Positions 29,917 through 39,346 of a stretch of DNA of 64,000 bases are shown one piece after another; the stretch's first letter is position 1; every line of letters begins with the position of its first letter. The stretch covers positions 4,931,956-4,995,955 of the forward strand of contig NZ_CP134867.1 of NCBI RefSeq assembly GCF_031954525.1, written 5' to 3'. The translations under genes and the position numbers were made by a program. The notes under the pieces were generated by a model, which searched no databases, had not been told where the DNA came from, and saw only the letters and a list, made by a program, of their open reading frames with translations. Origin of the DNA: Dyella sp. BiH032 (GTDB lineage Bacteria; Pseudomonadota; Gammaproteobacteria; Xanthomonadales; Rhodanobacteraceae).

Positions 29917-31185
29917 TCAAGGCACGACGATGTTTCCAGAATTACCTACGGCATTGTTATTGCCGTTATAGGTCGCTATGCCGTATACGTAAATTTTCTT
30001 ACCGAAGTACTGAGTTCTGATCTGCGTGGTTAACGGAATAGCGAATCGGTAATTCCCACCGGAAACAGCACAACTGCTAGCCACTGCCGGTTCGCTGGCT
30101 GCATTGGCCAGATAACGACCGACATAGATGCCGCCGGCTCCATAAGGAGCGCCGACATAGACGTCGACATAGATCGACTGCGGGACACCCTTTGTGCACG
30201 ACCAGCCACTCAGGATCGGGTCTCCACCTGAATAGGCGATGCCATCCAAGTTACCTATGACCGGATTTGACCATTGTTTGAAAGTTTGACCTATTTGATT
30301 GTAAGGCGTAGTAAGCGAGGGAATATCCCGTACGCCGGGACAGTTGACGTCAGGGCTAAACCAGCGGAACGGTGACAGCCAGATCGCCGTCGGGTCGTCC
30401 AGCATCAGGTCATAGAACTTGAACGGATTGGGGTAGCTGCTACCACCACCAACATCACAGCCACTTGATGCCTTGGGAACGAGGATGGTGCGCTGGTTCG
30501 GTGCAAGCATCGACTTGAGCTGGTCGTACTCCTGGTCCCACCGAGCATCGCTTGCACCATAGTCATCGAAACCTACCCAATCCGTCAGCGTGACGGTATT
30601 GGGCATGTTGACGAACCCCGGCGTCAGAATCATTGCAAGCGGCACCGAGGCAGTTGCTGGATTGCCACGTATCGCGTTGATGGCATTGATCATTGCCGGG
30701 TGTGCAGCACCATCTTGGTCGTACAGACCAGAGAGCTCCGGCTCATCGATGAGGTAGATTGCGGCCACAGTACTGAGCTGCGGATTGCCCGGAATCAGAT
30801 AACCAGCGGATATCAGCCTATCGACGAAGGCTGACCACACAGCGCTTGCGTTGGGTTCGGCCTGCCATTGGCCGGACGCGTTGTACTGAAATACGAACGG
30901 CGTCGCCGTAATAATGGCTTTCACCCCGTTTATGCGGGCCTGTTCCAGCTGCGAGAGTACATACGTCGTCGTACCATCCCTGCCGGCCGCCGTCGTATTA
31001 CCAGCCCACATATCGATGTGATACAGATTGATGCGATTATAGTTCTCGCTGAACGAGGTCGCGCTGCTGTTATAACTTGAAGCATCGTTGTAGAAGTAAC
31101 CGAAATATTGCGGGCTGGCAGATTGTGCCCACCCCATTAACGGGAAAAGCAATATCAATGCCAGCATCCACCTGATCGACGACAT
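29917..31185 (-). CDS. Secreted glycosidase-like TIM-barrel protein, probably acquired
   Basis: 422 aa with a signal peptide (WMLALILLFPLMGWAQSA). The body resembles a (beta/alpha)8 glycoside hydrolase: FGYFYNDASS, VKAIITATPFVFQ, AAIYLIDEPELSGLYDQ with candidate acidic residues, and TDWVGFDDYG. A separate C-terminal domain from about residue 305 (LDGIAYSGGDPILSGWSCTKG...IYVDVYVG) carries two Cys and looks like a beta-sandwich accessory module. No GH family number can be given. Base composition is clearly lower in GC than every neighbour (29 of 60 in 30001-30060), and codon use differs, so transfer is likely. No partner genes are nearby. Confidence 0.7.
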   Translation of the reverse strand: MSSIRWMLALILLFPLMGWAQSASPQYFGYFYNDASSYNSSATSFSENYNRINLYHIDMWAGNTTAAGRDGTTTYVLSQLEQARINGVKAIITATPFVFQYNASGQWQAEPNASAVWSAFVDRLISAGYLIPGNPQLSTVAAIYLIDEPELSGLYDQDGAAHPAMINAINAIRGNPATASVPLAMILTPGFVNMPNTVTLTDWVGFDDYGASDARWDQEYDQLKSMLAPNQRTILVPKASSGCDVGGGSSYPNPFKFYDLMLDDPTAIWLSPFRWFSPDVNCPGVRDIPSLTTPYNQIGQTFKQWSNPVIGNLDGIAYSGGDPILSGWSCTKGVPQSIYVDVYVGAPYGAGGIYVGRYLANAASEPAVASSCAVSGGNYRFAIPLTTQIRTQYFGKKIYVYGIATYNGNNNAVGNSGNIVVP

Positions 31186-31277
31186 ACACAGCCTCCTTTC
31201 CTTATCGATAGTCCTTACTCACCAGCACATGAACATAGACTTGTGACAATCGTGCGTCACCTACCAATCACATGTAG

Positions 31278-31306
31278 AAAAAAGCGCGGTCGTCCCGCGC
31301 TTTTTT
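31278..31306 (-). terminator. Intrinsic terminator of the LysM/lipoprotein genes
   Basis: A perfect 12-bp stem AAAAAAGCGCGG / CCGCGCTTTTTT with loop TCGTC lies 16 bp after the lipoprotein stop. It carries T-runs in both directions, so it would also insulate the glycosidase-like gene's upstream side. Confidence 0.9.
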
Positions 31307-31321
31307 CTCGAAGAAATCAAC

Positions 31322-31819
31322 TTACTTCACCGAGAAGTCCTTCGTCCCCGCCGGCTGCCCGTTGAGGGTGACGTCCACCTTGTAGTTGCCCGCAGGCCAG
31401 CCATCCGGCTTGCTGATCTCGAACGAGGTGGTGGCCGGGCCGGTCGGCGCGATGGTCTTGCTGTCTTCCTTCACCGTCTGGCCGTCCTGGTAAGTCCACT
31501 TCACTGCGATAGTGGCGTTGCCGCTGCCGGTGGTGCTGACGGCGGCGTAGATCGAATCCTTCGGACTGAACGTGGTGGTGGCGGTCGTGACCTTCTGGTC
31601 CGCGCCCACGGCGCTGCCCAGATCGATGGATGCCAGGCTGACGGCCTCTGCCGGCGCCGGTGCCGGCGCGGCGGGCGTAGCCGGCTGCGCCGCGGTGGCG
31701 CTCGCGGCCGGCGGCGCGGCGGTAGGCGCCGTGGCGTCTTCTTTCTTGCCGCAGGCGGACAGGGCGACCGCCGCGGTCAGGGCGAAAGCAGCAAGGTAAG
31801 CGGTACGGGTGATCTTCAT
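31322..31819 (-). CDS. Lipoprotein with Ala/Pro linker and Ig-like C-terminal domain
   Basis: 165 aa. Signal peptide with lipobox LSAC (Cys ~residue 23), an Ala/Pro/Thr linker to about 58, then a ~105-residue beta-rich domain (SIDLGSAVGADQKVTTATTTFSPKDSIYAAVSTTG...EISKPDGWPAGNYKVDVTLNGQPAG). The same architecture recurs at 59114-59674 and, broken, at 29517-29620, so it is a small paralogous family. Function unknown; the domain resembles bacterial Ig-like folds. It lies 14 bp after the LysM gene and ends at a strong terminator, so the two form one unit. Confidence 0.75.
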   Translation of the reverse strand: MKITRTAYLAAFALTAAVALSACGKKEDATAPTAAPPAASATAAQPATPAAPAPAPAEAVSLASIDLGSAVGADQKVTTATTTFSPKDSIYAAVSTTGSGNATIAVKWTYQDGQTVKEDSKTIAPTGPATTSFEISKPDGWPAGNYKVDVTLNGQPAGTKDFSVK

Positions 31820-31833
31820 GCGTCGTTTCCTCT

Positions 31834-32127
31834 TCAGTCCTTGGCGGGGATCTTCAGTACCTGACCGGGCTTGATCAGGTCAGGGTTGCTCAGCTGGTCG
31901 CGGTTGGCATCGAAGATGCGCTTCCAATCGGCACTGCCGTAGAAGTGCTTGGCGATCTTGGAGAGGTTGTCGCCGGATTGCACCGTATAGGTCTGCTCGC
32001 CATCCGGCGCAGTCGAAGCGACCTTGCTCTCCACATTGCTGAAGTCCGCCTTGGGCGCATCGGGCGCCGTCGAACGGACCTCGCTCTGCACATTGGAGAA
32101 ATCGGGTTTTCCCGTTTCATTGCCCAT
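31834..32127 (-). CDS. LysM-domain protein
   Basis: 97 aa. Two imperfect N-terminal repeats of PDFSNVQSEVRSTAPD type (residues ~8-25 and 26-43) are followed by one LysM domain (YTVQSGDNLSKIAKHFYGSADWKRIFDANRDQLSNPDLIKPGQVLKIP), which in related proteins binds peptidoglycan. There is no signal peptide, as in YgaU/LysM-BON-like cytosolic or periplasm-associated proteins. First gene before the lipoprotein gene. Confidence 0.85.
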   Translation of the reverse strand: MGNETGKPDFSNVQSEVRSTAPDAPKADFSNVESKVASTAPDGEQTYTVQSGDNLSKIAKHFYGSADWKRIFDANRDQLSNPDLIKPGQVLKIPAKD

Positions 32128-32240
32128 CGAACACTCCTCCTTCCCGTAAGGAGCGGCCAGTGTTCCGGCTCGGGGGTTAACGTGCCGTTATTGCGGGGGC
32201 TCGGTGACACTGGCGTGGGGTTTTTCGCCAGCACCCACAC

Positions 32241-32617
32241 CTTATCCCGCCTTCTCCCCAGAGGGGAGAAGGCGAAGTGAGGTACCGCGGCAAGCAGCCA
32301 ACGACCAAGCAAGAGCGAGCGAAGCGACGCTCCGTACGGCTCTTGATCTCCCGGGTTCCCTTCGCGGCGGTGAGGGCTGGACGATCAGGCCGCCGCAGGC
32401 GGGCGGGGACAGGACGTCCCCGCCTTTTCGATTCGGGCATGGATGCCCGATCGAAAAGCCCGGCCAGCCCTCAACGCACCCGGAGCAGCGTAGGCTGCGG
32501 AGGGCGCCGCGCAGGGGGCCCTTCTTCTTGGTTACTTCTTCTTGGGCAAGCAAGAAGAAGTAACTCGCTCTCCGGCAGGAGAGCGAAACCCTCGCCCTCC
32601 GGGCGAGACAAGGCTGG
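32241..32617 (+). repeat. Structured interspersed repeat, copy A
   Basis: About 375 bp that recurs in inverse orientation at 58653-59027. It is a chain of nested stems: 32248-32259/32263-32274; 32310-32316/32339-32345 enclosing 32317-32321/32328-32332; 32363-32369/32505-32511 enclosing 32372-32380/32464-32472, which encloses 32402-32410/32416-32424 and 32424-32432/32450-32458; then 32531-32544/32551-32564; 32565-32573/32578-32586; and 32591-32597/32601-32607. Open frames across it are not gene-like. It fills most of the 543-bp gap between mdtC and the LysM gene. Confidence 0.9.
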
Positions 32618-32670
32618 CAACCAGCTACGCGAGGGCGTGGACCAGTCCCCGCGGGACCACCAAGCGCCGC

Positions 32671-35600
32671 TCACGACGCGCGCACCACCGCCCCCGCGCG
32701 CTCACGCCGGCGCGCCCGCCGCACCTTCCACCGATCCGCCAGACAACTGAAAATCACATACAACGCCGGCGTACTCAGCAACGTCAAACTCTGCGAGATC
32801 AACAAACCGCCGATCAGCGCGATACCCAGCGGCCGCCGCAACTCCGACCCCTCGCCCAACCCGATCGCGATCGGCAAGGCCGCGAGAATCGCCACCATCG
32901 TCGTCATCATGATCGGCCGGAAGCGCACGATGCAGGCCTCGCGTGCCGCCTCGAGCGGCGACTTGCCGTGCTCGCGCTGCGCAACCAGGGCGAAGTCGAT
33001 CATCATGATCGCGTTCTTCTTCACGATGCCGATCAACAGCACCAGTGCGATCTGCGCAACGATCGACAACTCCGTATCCGTGACCCACAGCGCCAGCAAC
33101 GCGCCCATGCCGGCCGCCGGCAAGGTCGAAAGAATCGTCACCGGGTGGATAAGGCTCTCGTAGAGCATGCCAAGCACGATGTACACGGTGATGATCGCCG
33201 CCGCGAGCAACAACAGCATGCCGCTCTGCGACTGCTGGAAACGCCGGAAATCACCGCCGACGTTGAGCCGGATGTCGCCCGGCATGCGCATGTTCGAGAT
33301 GGTCGCCTGCACGATCTGCATCGCCTCGCCCATGCTCACGCCAGGCGCGAGATTGAAGCTCAGGTCCATCGTCGAATACTGGTCCTCGTGCGAAATGGTG
33401 GACGGCGCCACCCCGGGTTCCTGCCGCGCGAAGGCGGTGAGCGGCACCATCTCGCCCTTGTTGCTGGAGACGTAGATGCGGTTGATTGCCTCCGGCGTAG
33501 CCGTCTCGTTGGGCAGCGCGTTGAGCACCACCTTGTACTGATTGATGTCCGAATAGATGGTGGAGACCTGGCGCTGGCCGAAGGCGTTGTACAGCGCACT
33601 GTCGATGGTGCCGATGCCCACGCCCAGGCGCGCGGCTTTGTCGCGATCGACGACGATGTTCTGGCGCAGGCCCGCATCGTCGATGTCCGAGCCCACGTCC
33701 TTGAGCTTGGGGTTCTTCTTCAGCTCGTTGACCAGCTTAGGCAGCCATTCCTGCAATTCGTTGACGTCATTACCCTGCAGCGAAATCTGGTACTGCGCGC
33801 CCTGCCCACCGCCGCCGAATCCGCCGCTGGGCAGGTCCTGCAGCGGGCGCAGGCGCAGGTTGAGGTCCGGATACTTCGCCGCCTTGGCGCTCAGCCGGTC
33901 CAGCACCTGGAAGGTGGTCTCGCGGCGTCCATCGGCGCGGGTCTTCAGCTCGATGCTGAAGGAGCCGCTGGTGCCGGTGCGGCTGGTACCCAGGCGCGAG
34001 CTGACCGACTTCACCGCCGGATCGGCCAGCAGCATCGCGGTGATGCGCTCCTGGCGGCTGATCGTCTCGCCGAAGGACACCGTGGCGCTGGAGGTGGAGC
34101 GGCCCCAGATCAGGCCGGTGTCCTGCTGGGGAAACAGGCCGGTGCGCACGGCGCTGCCCAGGAACACCGTCGCCACGATCAGCGCCAGCGGCGTCAGCGC
34201 GAACAGCAGTGCGTGGCGCAACGAAAAATTGAGTGCAGCCGTATAGATGGCCAGCATGCCGCCGTGGAAGCGATCAAGCGCCCGATCCAGCCGCGAAGGC
34301 TCCTTGCGCTTCTGGTCGTCGTGCGCGCGCAGGAACCGCCCGCACAGCGAGGGCGTCAGGGTCAGCGACACGAACATCGACATGACGATGGCGGCCACCA
34401 GCGTCAGGGTGAATTCGTGCATGAACAGACCGACGAAGCCGCTGGCGAACAGCAGCGGGATGAATACCGCCACCAGCGAGGCGGTAATCGAGACGATGGT
34501 GAAGCCGATCTCCCGCGCGCCCAGCAGCGTGGCCTGCAGCCGGGGAATGCCCTCGTCCATGTGCCGGATCACGTTCTCGATCACCACGATGGCATCGTCC
34601 ACCACGAAGCCGATCGCGATCACCAGGGCCAGCAGAGTGAGGTTGTTGAGCGTATAGCCGAACACGTACATGCATACGAAGGCGCCGGCGAGCGACAGGG
34701 GCACGGCCACCGCGGCGATGAGGGTAGGCGCCAGCCGGCGCAGGAACAGCGCCATGGTCAGTACCACCATGGCCAGGCTGATCAGCAAGGTGGCCTGCAC
34801 TTCATGCAGCGAGGCACGGATGGTCGGCGTGCCGTCGAAATACGGAGTCAGCGTGGTTCCTGGCGTCAGGAAGCCGCGCAGCGTCGGGATCAGGTCACGC
34901 ACCGCGTCCACGGTGGCGATGACGTTGGCGTCCGACTTCTTGTACACGTACATCAGCACCGCCGGCTTGTCCTGGAACCAGGCGGCCTGGTACGCGTCCT
35001 GCTGGCCGGCGTAGACCTTGGCCACGTCCGAGAGGCGCACCGGCGTGCCGTTGCGCATGGCGATCACCAGGTCGGCGAATTCCTCGGCGGAATGCAGGTT
35101 GTCGTTGGCGGTGATCGCCATGGTGGTCAGGCCGTTCGACAGGAACCCCTGCGGCGAGGTCACGTTGGCGGCGATCAGCGCATTGCGCACCTGATCCGGC
35201 GACAAGCCCATCGAGTTGAGCGCGCGCAGATTGAGGTCCACGCGGATGGCCGGCGTGGCCGCGCCGGCGATGTCCACCGACGACACGCCGTCCAGCTGGC
35301 GCAGGCGCTGCGCCAGCAGCGAATCGGCGACGTTGTAGAGCGCAGCCGCGGATTGCGTATCCGACGTCAGCGCGAACGCGATGATCGGGTCGTCGTTCGG
35401 ATTGGCCTTCTGGTAGCTCGGCGGGCTGTTGAGGCCGGTCGGCAGATCCGGCTGGGCGGCATTGATCGCCGCCTGCACGTCGCGCGCGGCCGAGTCCAGG
35501 TTGCGACCGCTCTGGAAGATCATGAATACCGCGGTGCTGCCCTCGGAACTGCGCGAGCGCATGGTGTCGATGCCCGGCACCTGGCCCAGGTGGCGCTCCA

Positions 35601-35799
35601 GCGGCGCGGCCACGGTAGAGGCCATCGTGTTGGCGTCGGCGCCGGCCTGGCTGGCCTGCACGAAGATCACGGGGAACTGGATCTCCGGCAGCGCGGCTAC
35701 GCCGAGCAGGGAGTAGCAGATGATCCCGAGCACGAACACGCCGATGGCGAGCAGCGAGGTACCGATCGGGCGGCGGATGAACGGGCCGGAGATGTTCAT
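32671..35799 (-). CDS. mdtC: RND multidrug efflux permease subunit MdtC
   Basis: 1042 aa, full length. The opening MNISGPFIRRPIGTSLLAIGV, PLERHLGQVPGI, TM4 GFVVDDAIVVIENV with the proton-relay Asp pair, FVGLFMHEFTLTLVAAI, and the C-terminal KKNAIMMIDFAL are RND/MdtC features. It works in the inner membrane as a proton-driven exporter, normally as a heterotrimer with MdtB, with MdtA and TolC. Third gene of the minus-strand set 40606-32671; 196 bp separate it from mdtB. Confidence 0.93.
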   Translation of the reverse strand: MNISGPFIRRPIGTSLLAIGVFVLGIICYSLLGVAALPEIQFPVIFVQASQAGADANTMASTVAAPLERHLGQVPGIDTMRSRSSEGSTAVFMIFQSGRNLDSAARDVQAAINAAQPDLPTGLNSPPSYQKANPNDDPIIAFALTSDTQSAAALYNVADSLLAQRLRQLDGVSSVDIAGAATPAIRVDLNLRALNSMGLSPDQVRNALIAANVTSPQGFLSNGLTTMAITANDNLHSAEEFADLVIAMRNGTPVRLSDVAKVYAGQQDAYQAAWFQDKPAVLMYVYKKSDANVIATVDAVRDLIPTLRGFLTPGTTLTPYFDGTPTIRASLHEVQATLLISLAMVVLTMALFLRRLAPTLIAAVAVPLSLAGAFVCMYVFGYTLNNLTLLALVIAIGFVVDDAIVVIENVIRHMDEGIPRLQATLLGAREIGFTIVSITASLVAVFIPLLFASGFVGLFMHEFTLTLVAAIVMSMFVSLTLTPSLCGRFLRAHDDQKRKEPSRLDRALDRFHGGMLAIYTAALNFSLRHALLFALTPLALIVATVFLGSAVRTGLFPQQDTGLIWGRSTSSATVSFGETISRQERITAMLLADPAVKSVSSRLGTSRTGTSGSFSIELKTRADGRRETTFQVLDRLSAKAAKYPDLNLRLRPLQDLPSGGFGGGGQGAQYQISLQGNDVNELQEWLPKLVNELKKNPKLKDVGSDIDDAGLRQNIVVDRDKAARLGVGIGTIDSALYNAFGQRQVSTIYSDINQYKVVLNALPNETATPEAINRIYVSSNKGEMVPLTAFARQEPGVAPSTISHEDQYSTMDLSFNLAPGVSMGEAMQIVQATISNMRMPGDIRLNVGGDFRRFQQSQSGMLLLLAAAIITVYIVLGMLYESLIHPVTILSTLPAAGMGALLALWVTDTELSIVAQIALVLLIGIVKKNAIMMIDFALVAQREHGKSPLEAAREACIVRFRPIMMTTMVAILAALPIAIGLGEGSELRRPLGIALIGGLLISQSLTLLSTPALYVIFSCLADRWKVRRARRRERAGAVVRAS

Positions 35800-35927
35800 G
35801 CGGTTAGCGTAGCGGGGGAATGGCCGGTCCCGCGTAGGGAACGGGTGAAGCGGAGTCCGTCATGCTCAACGCGCCAGCGCCGCATCGGTTGATCGGGTGC
35901 CATGGCAACTGCCGCCCCAGGACGCCG

Positions 35928-35963
35928 AAAGGGGCGGGGCCTCACGGCCCCACCCCTCGTTTC
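35928..35963 (-). terminator. Possible hairpin between mdtB and mdtC
   Basis: GGGGCGGGGCC / GGCCCCACCCC with loop TCAC and one mismatch lies 33-70 bp downstream of the mdtB stop, flanked by AAA and a short T stretch. It is strong enough to attenuate transcription into mdtC; weak T-run, so partial termination is the better guess. Confidence 0.5.
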
Positions 35964-35995
35964 GCAGCGCGCTCCGGCCGGCCGGTCGGGCGGCT

Positions 35996-38900
35996 TCACG
36001 CCGCCGCGCTTCCGCCGGTGGCCGCGCGTTCCAGCGCACGGCGTTCGCGACGAACCTTCAGCCATTCGGAGAACCGCTCCATGTACAGGTAGATCACCGG
36101 CGTCGTGTACAGAGTGACGAGCTGGGACAACAGCAGGCCGCCGACGATGGAGACGCCCAGCGGCCGGCGCAGCTCCGCGCCGATGCCGTTGCCCAGCGCC
36201 AGGGGCAGCGCGCCGAGCATGGCCGCGGCGGTGGTCATCATGATCGGGCGGAAGCGCAGCAGGCAGGCCCGGCGGATCGCCTCGGCAGCGCTCATGCCGG
36301 TGCGCTGCGCCTCAATCGCGAAGTCGATCATCATGATCGCGTTCTTCTTCACGATGCCGATCAGCAGCACGATGCCCACGATGCCGTCCACCGACAGGCT
36401 CATGCCGCACAGGATCAGCGCCAGCAATGCGCCCACGCCGGCCGGCGGCAGGGTGGAGATGATGGTCAGCGGGTGGATGTAGCTCTCGTAGAGCACGCCC
36501 AGCACGATGTAGATCACCACGATGGCGGCGAGCAGCAACAGCACTTCATCGCCCAGCGAGGAGGAGAACTCCGCCGCCTTGCCGATGAACTGGCCGCGCA
36601 CCTGCGCCGGGAAGTTCAGCTGCTGCTCCAGCTCGTGGATGGCCTTGACCGCGTCGGACAGCGAATAGCCCGGCGCCACGTTGAACGACAACGTCACCGC
36701 CGGCAGCTGCTGCTGGTGGCTGACCACCAGCGGCGCGCTGGTGACTTGCGCGCTGGCCAGCGAGGCGATCGGAATGGTGCCGCCGGCGCCGACCTGGAAG
36801 CCGATGTTGCCAGTGTTGCCGATACCCGAAGGCGTGGCGGAGTTGCTCGACGCCGCCTGGCCGAACGTGGTGGCGTTGCTGCCGGTCAGCGCACCGTTGC
36901 CGTTGCCGCGCACGGTGAGCTTGTTGAGCAGGTCCTGGCTGGTGCGGAACTCCGGCGCCACTTCCAGCACCACGCGGTACTGGTTGAGCTGGGTGAAGAT
37001 GGTCGAGATCTGGCGCTGGCCGAAGGAGTCGTACAGCGTGTCGTCGATGGTCTGCACCGGCACGCCCAGGCGGCTGGCCTTTTCGCGGTCGATGGTGAGC
37101 TTCAGCGCGTTGCCGCTGTCGGCCAGGTTGTTGTCCACGTCGGCCAGTTCGGGCCGCTGGCGCATGGCCTGGGTCATCTGATTGGCATAGCCGGCCAGCT
37201 CGACCGAGTTCACCGCGGACATCGAGTACTGGTATTCGGTGGCCGCCACGCGGCTGTCCAGCGTGACGTCCTGCACCGGCTTGAGGTACAGCGCGACACC
37301 CGGGATGCCGGACACCGCCTGCTGCAGGCGCGGCAGGATGTCGCCCAGTCCGCCGCGGTCGCCGCGATCCTTCAGCACGATGCTCAGCTGGCCCTGGTTG
37401 AGCGTGGGGTTGATCGAACCGGCGCCGATGAAGGCAGCCACGCCACTGACCGCCGGGTCCTTGCGCAAGGCCTCGGCCACGGCCTGGGTGCGCTGCTCCA
37501 TCTGCGGGAAGGCCACGTTCTGGTCCGCCTGCACCACGCCGGTGATCAGGCCGGTGTCCTGCTCGGGCAGCAGGCCCTTGGGAATCGCGACGTAGAGGAA
37601 CACCGTCACCACCACGGTGACCAGCGCGACGAAGATGGTGAAACGCTGGTGCGCGAGGACCCAGCCCAGGGTGCGGTCGTACAGGTCCACCGTGCGCGAC
37701 CACACGGTCTGCTTGCCGGCGGCGGCGTGGCGCTCGTGCGCGTCGTCGCCCTCCGGCAGCGCGTCCGGCTTGAGCAGGTAGGCGCACATCATCGGCGTCA
37801 GGGTCAGCGACACCAGCATGGAGATCGCCACCGCGATGGTCAGCACCCAGGCGAACTCGTGGAACAGGCGTCCGGTGACGCCGGGCATCAGCAGCAGCGG
37901 CAGGAACACGGCGATCAGCGAGACGGTCAGCGACAGCACCGTGAAGCCGATTTCCTTGGCGCCGATCTCCGCCGCCTCCTTGCCGCTCTTGCCTTGCTCG
38001 ATGTAGCGGACGATGTTCTCGATCATCACGATCGCGTCGTCCACCACGAAGCCGGTGGCGACGGTCAGCGCCATCAGCGAGAGGTTGTCCAGCGACATGC
38101 CGGCGAAGGCCATCACGCCGAAGGTGCCCATCAGCGACAGCGGCACCGCGACCGATGGAATGATCGTCGCCCACAGGCGCCGCAGGAACACGAAGATCAC
38201 GGCCACCACCAGGAAGACGGTGAGGATCAGCGTGAACTGCACGTCCTCCACCGACGCGCGGATGGTGATGGTGCGGTCGGCGAACACATCCAGGTGCACG
38301 TCCGCCGGCAGCACGCTGCGCAGTTCCGGCATGATTGCGCGGATGTGCTCGACCGTCTGCACGATGTTGGCACCCGGCTGGCGGCGGATATCCAGCAGCA
38401 CCGCCGGCTTGCCGTTGGCCCAGGCGGCGAGCTGGTCGTTCTCCACGCCGTCGACCACGCGCGCCACGTCGGACAGGCGCACGGGCGCGCCGTTCTTGTA
38501 GCTGATGATGGTGGTCTTGTACTCGGCCGCGTCGACCAGCTGGTCGTTGGTGCCGATGCTGTAGCTCTGGGTCTTGCCGTTGAGCGTGCCCTTGGGCGCA
38601 TTCACGTTGGCCTGGGTGAGCGCGCTGCGCACGTCCTCCATGGTCAGGCCGAGGTTGGACAGCTGCGCCGGATTCACCTGGATGCGCACGGCCGGGCGCA
38701 CGTTGCCGGCGATCGACACCAGGCCCACGCCCTGCACCTGCGAGAGCTTCTGCGCCAGGATCGAGTCGGCGTAGTTGTTGACCTCACGCAGCGGCAGGCT
38801 GTCGGAAGTGAGCTTGAGCGTGAGGATCGGCGCGTCGGCCGGGTTCACGCGGTTGTACACCGGCGGATACGGCAGATTGTTCGGCAGCGTGCCCTTGGCC

Positions 38901-39241
38901 TGGTTGATGGCGGCCTGCACGTCCTGCGCGGCGATGTCGATGTCGCGATCCATGGCGAACTGCAGCACGATGGTCGACAGGCCCGCGGACGAGTCCGAGG
39001 TCATCATCGTCAGGCCGGAGATCTGGCCGAAGTTGCGCTCCAGCGGGGTGGTGATCAGCGCCGCCATGGTGGACGCGCTGGCGCCCGGATACTGGGTGGT
39101 GACCACCAGGCTGGGCGCGTCGATTTCCGGCAGCGCCGACACCGGCAGCTGCCGGTAGCCCAGGATGCCGAGCAGCATGACCGCCACCATCAGCAGCGAG
39201 GTGGCGATCGGCCGGCGGATGAAGAGCGTCGAGAATCCCAT
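35996..39241 (-). CDS. mdtB: RND multidrug efflux permease subunit MdtB
   Basis: 1081 aa, about 40 longer than the E. coli protein. Visible are FIRRPIATSLLMVAVMLLG, PLERNFGQISGL, TM4 GFVVDDAIVMIENI with two Asp, GRLFHEFAWVLTIAV and KKNAIMMIDFAI. The extra length is largely a Gly/Asn/Ser-rich stretch around residues 778-816 in the periplasmic domain. It forms the transporter together with MdtC and MdtA. 105 bp separate it from mdtA. Confidence 0.93.
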   Translation of the reverse strand: MGFSTLFIRRPIATSLLMVAVMLLGILGYRQLPVSALPEIDAPSLVVTTQYPGASASTMAALITTPLERNFGQISGLTMMTSDSSAGLSTIVLQFAMDRDIDIAAQDVQAAINQAKGTLPNNLPYPPVYNRVNPADAPILTLKLTSDSLPLREVNNYADSILAQKLSQVQGVGLVSIAGNVRPAVRIQVNPAQLSNLGLTMEDVRSALTQANVNAPKGTLNGKTQSYSIGTNDQLVDAAEYKTTIISYKNGAPVRLSDVARVVDGVENDQLAAWANGKPAVLLDIRRQPGANIVQTVEHIRAIMPELRSVLPADVHLDVFADRTITIRASVEDVQFTLILTVFLVVAVIFVFLRRLWATIIPSVAVPLSLMGTFGVMAFAGMSLDNLSLMALTVATGFVVDDAIVMIENIVRYIEQGKSGKEAAEIGAKEIGFTVLSLTVSLIAVFLPLLLMPGVTGRLFHEFAWVLTIAVAISMLVSLTLTPMMCAYLLKPDALPEGDDAHERHAAAGKQTVWSRTVDLYDRTLGWVLAHQRFTIFVALVTVVVTVFLYVAIPKGLLPEQDTGLITGVVQADQNVAFPQMEQRTQAVAEALRKDPAVSGVAAFIGAGSINPTLNQGQLSIVLKDRGDRGGLGDILPRLQQAVSGIPGVALYLKPVQDVTLDSRVAATEYQYSMSAVNSVELAGYANQMTQAMRQRPELADVDNNLADSGNALKLTIDREKASRLGVPVQTIDDTLYDSFGQRQISTIFTQLNQYRVVLEVAPEFRTSQDLLNKLTVRGNGNGALTGSNATTFGQAASSNSATPSGIGNTGNIGFQVGAGGTIPIASLASAQVTSAPLVVSHQQQLPAVTLSFNVAPGYSLSDAVKAIHELEQQLNFPAQVRGQFIGKAAEFSSSLGDEVLLLLAAIVVIYIVLGVLYESYIHPLTIISTLPPAGVGALLALILCGMSLSVDGIVGIVLLIGIVKKNAIMMIDFAIEAQRTGMSAAEAIRRACLLRFRPIMMTTAAAMLGALPLALGNGIGAELRRPLGVSIVGGLLLSQLVTLYTTPVIYLYMERFSEWLKVRRERRALERAATGGSAAA

Positions 39242-39346
39242 GGTTACCTGGATGGCCGTCCGTTGTGGACTTCAAGGCGCGGCGCGTCTCTGCGCCGCAC
39301 GTGGCGCCGGGCGTCGCGCTGCAAGCGCGCGCCCGGCCGGTTTGGC

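Noticed and set aside
29517..31430. Transposon or IS element around the AT-richer island
   Set aside because: No transposase, no terminal inverted repeats and no short target duplication were seen; only the ~100-bp gene-fragment repeat.
32204..32750. Several 70-160 aa frames in the structured repeat (also at 58412-59095)
   Set aside because: The two repeat copies do not keep one reading frame; differences preserve stems, not codons.
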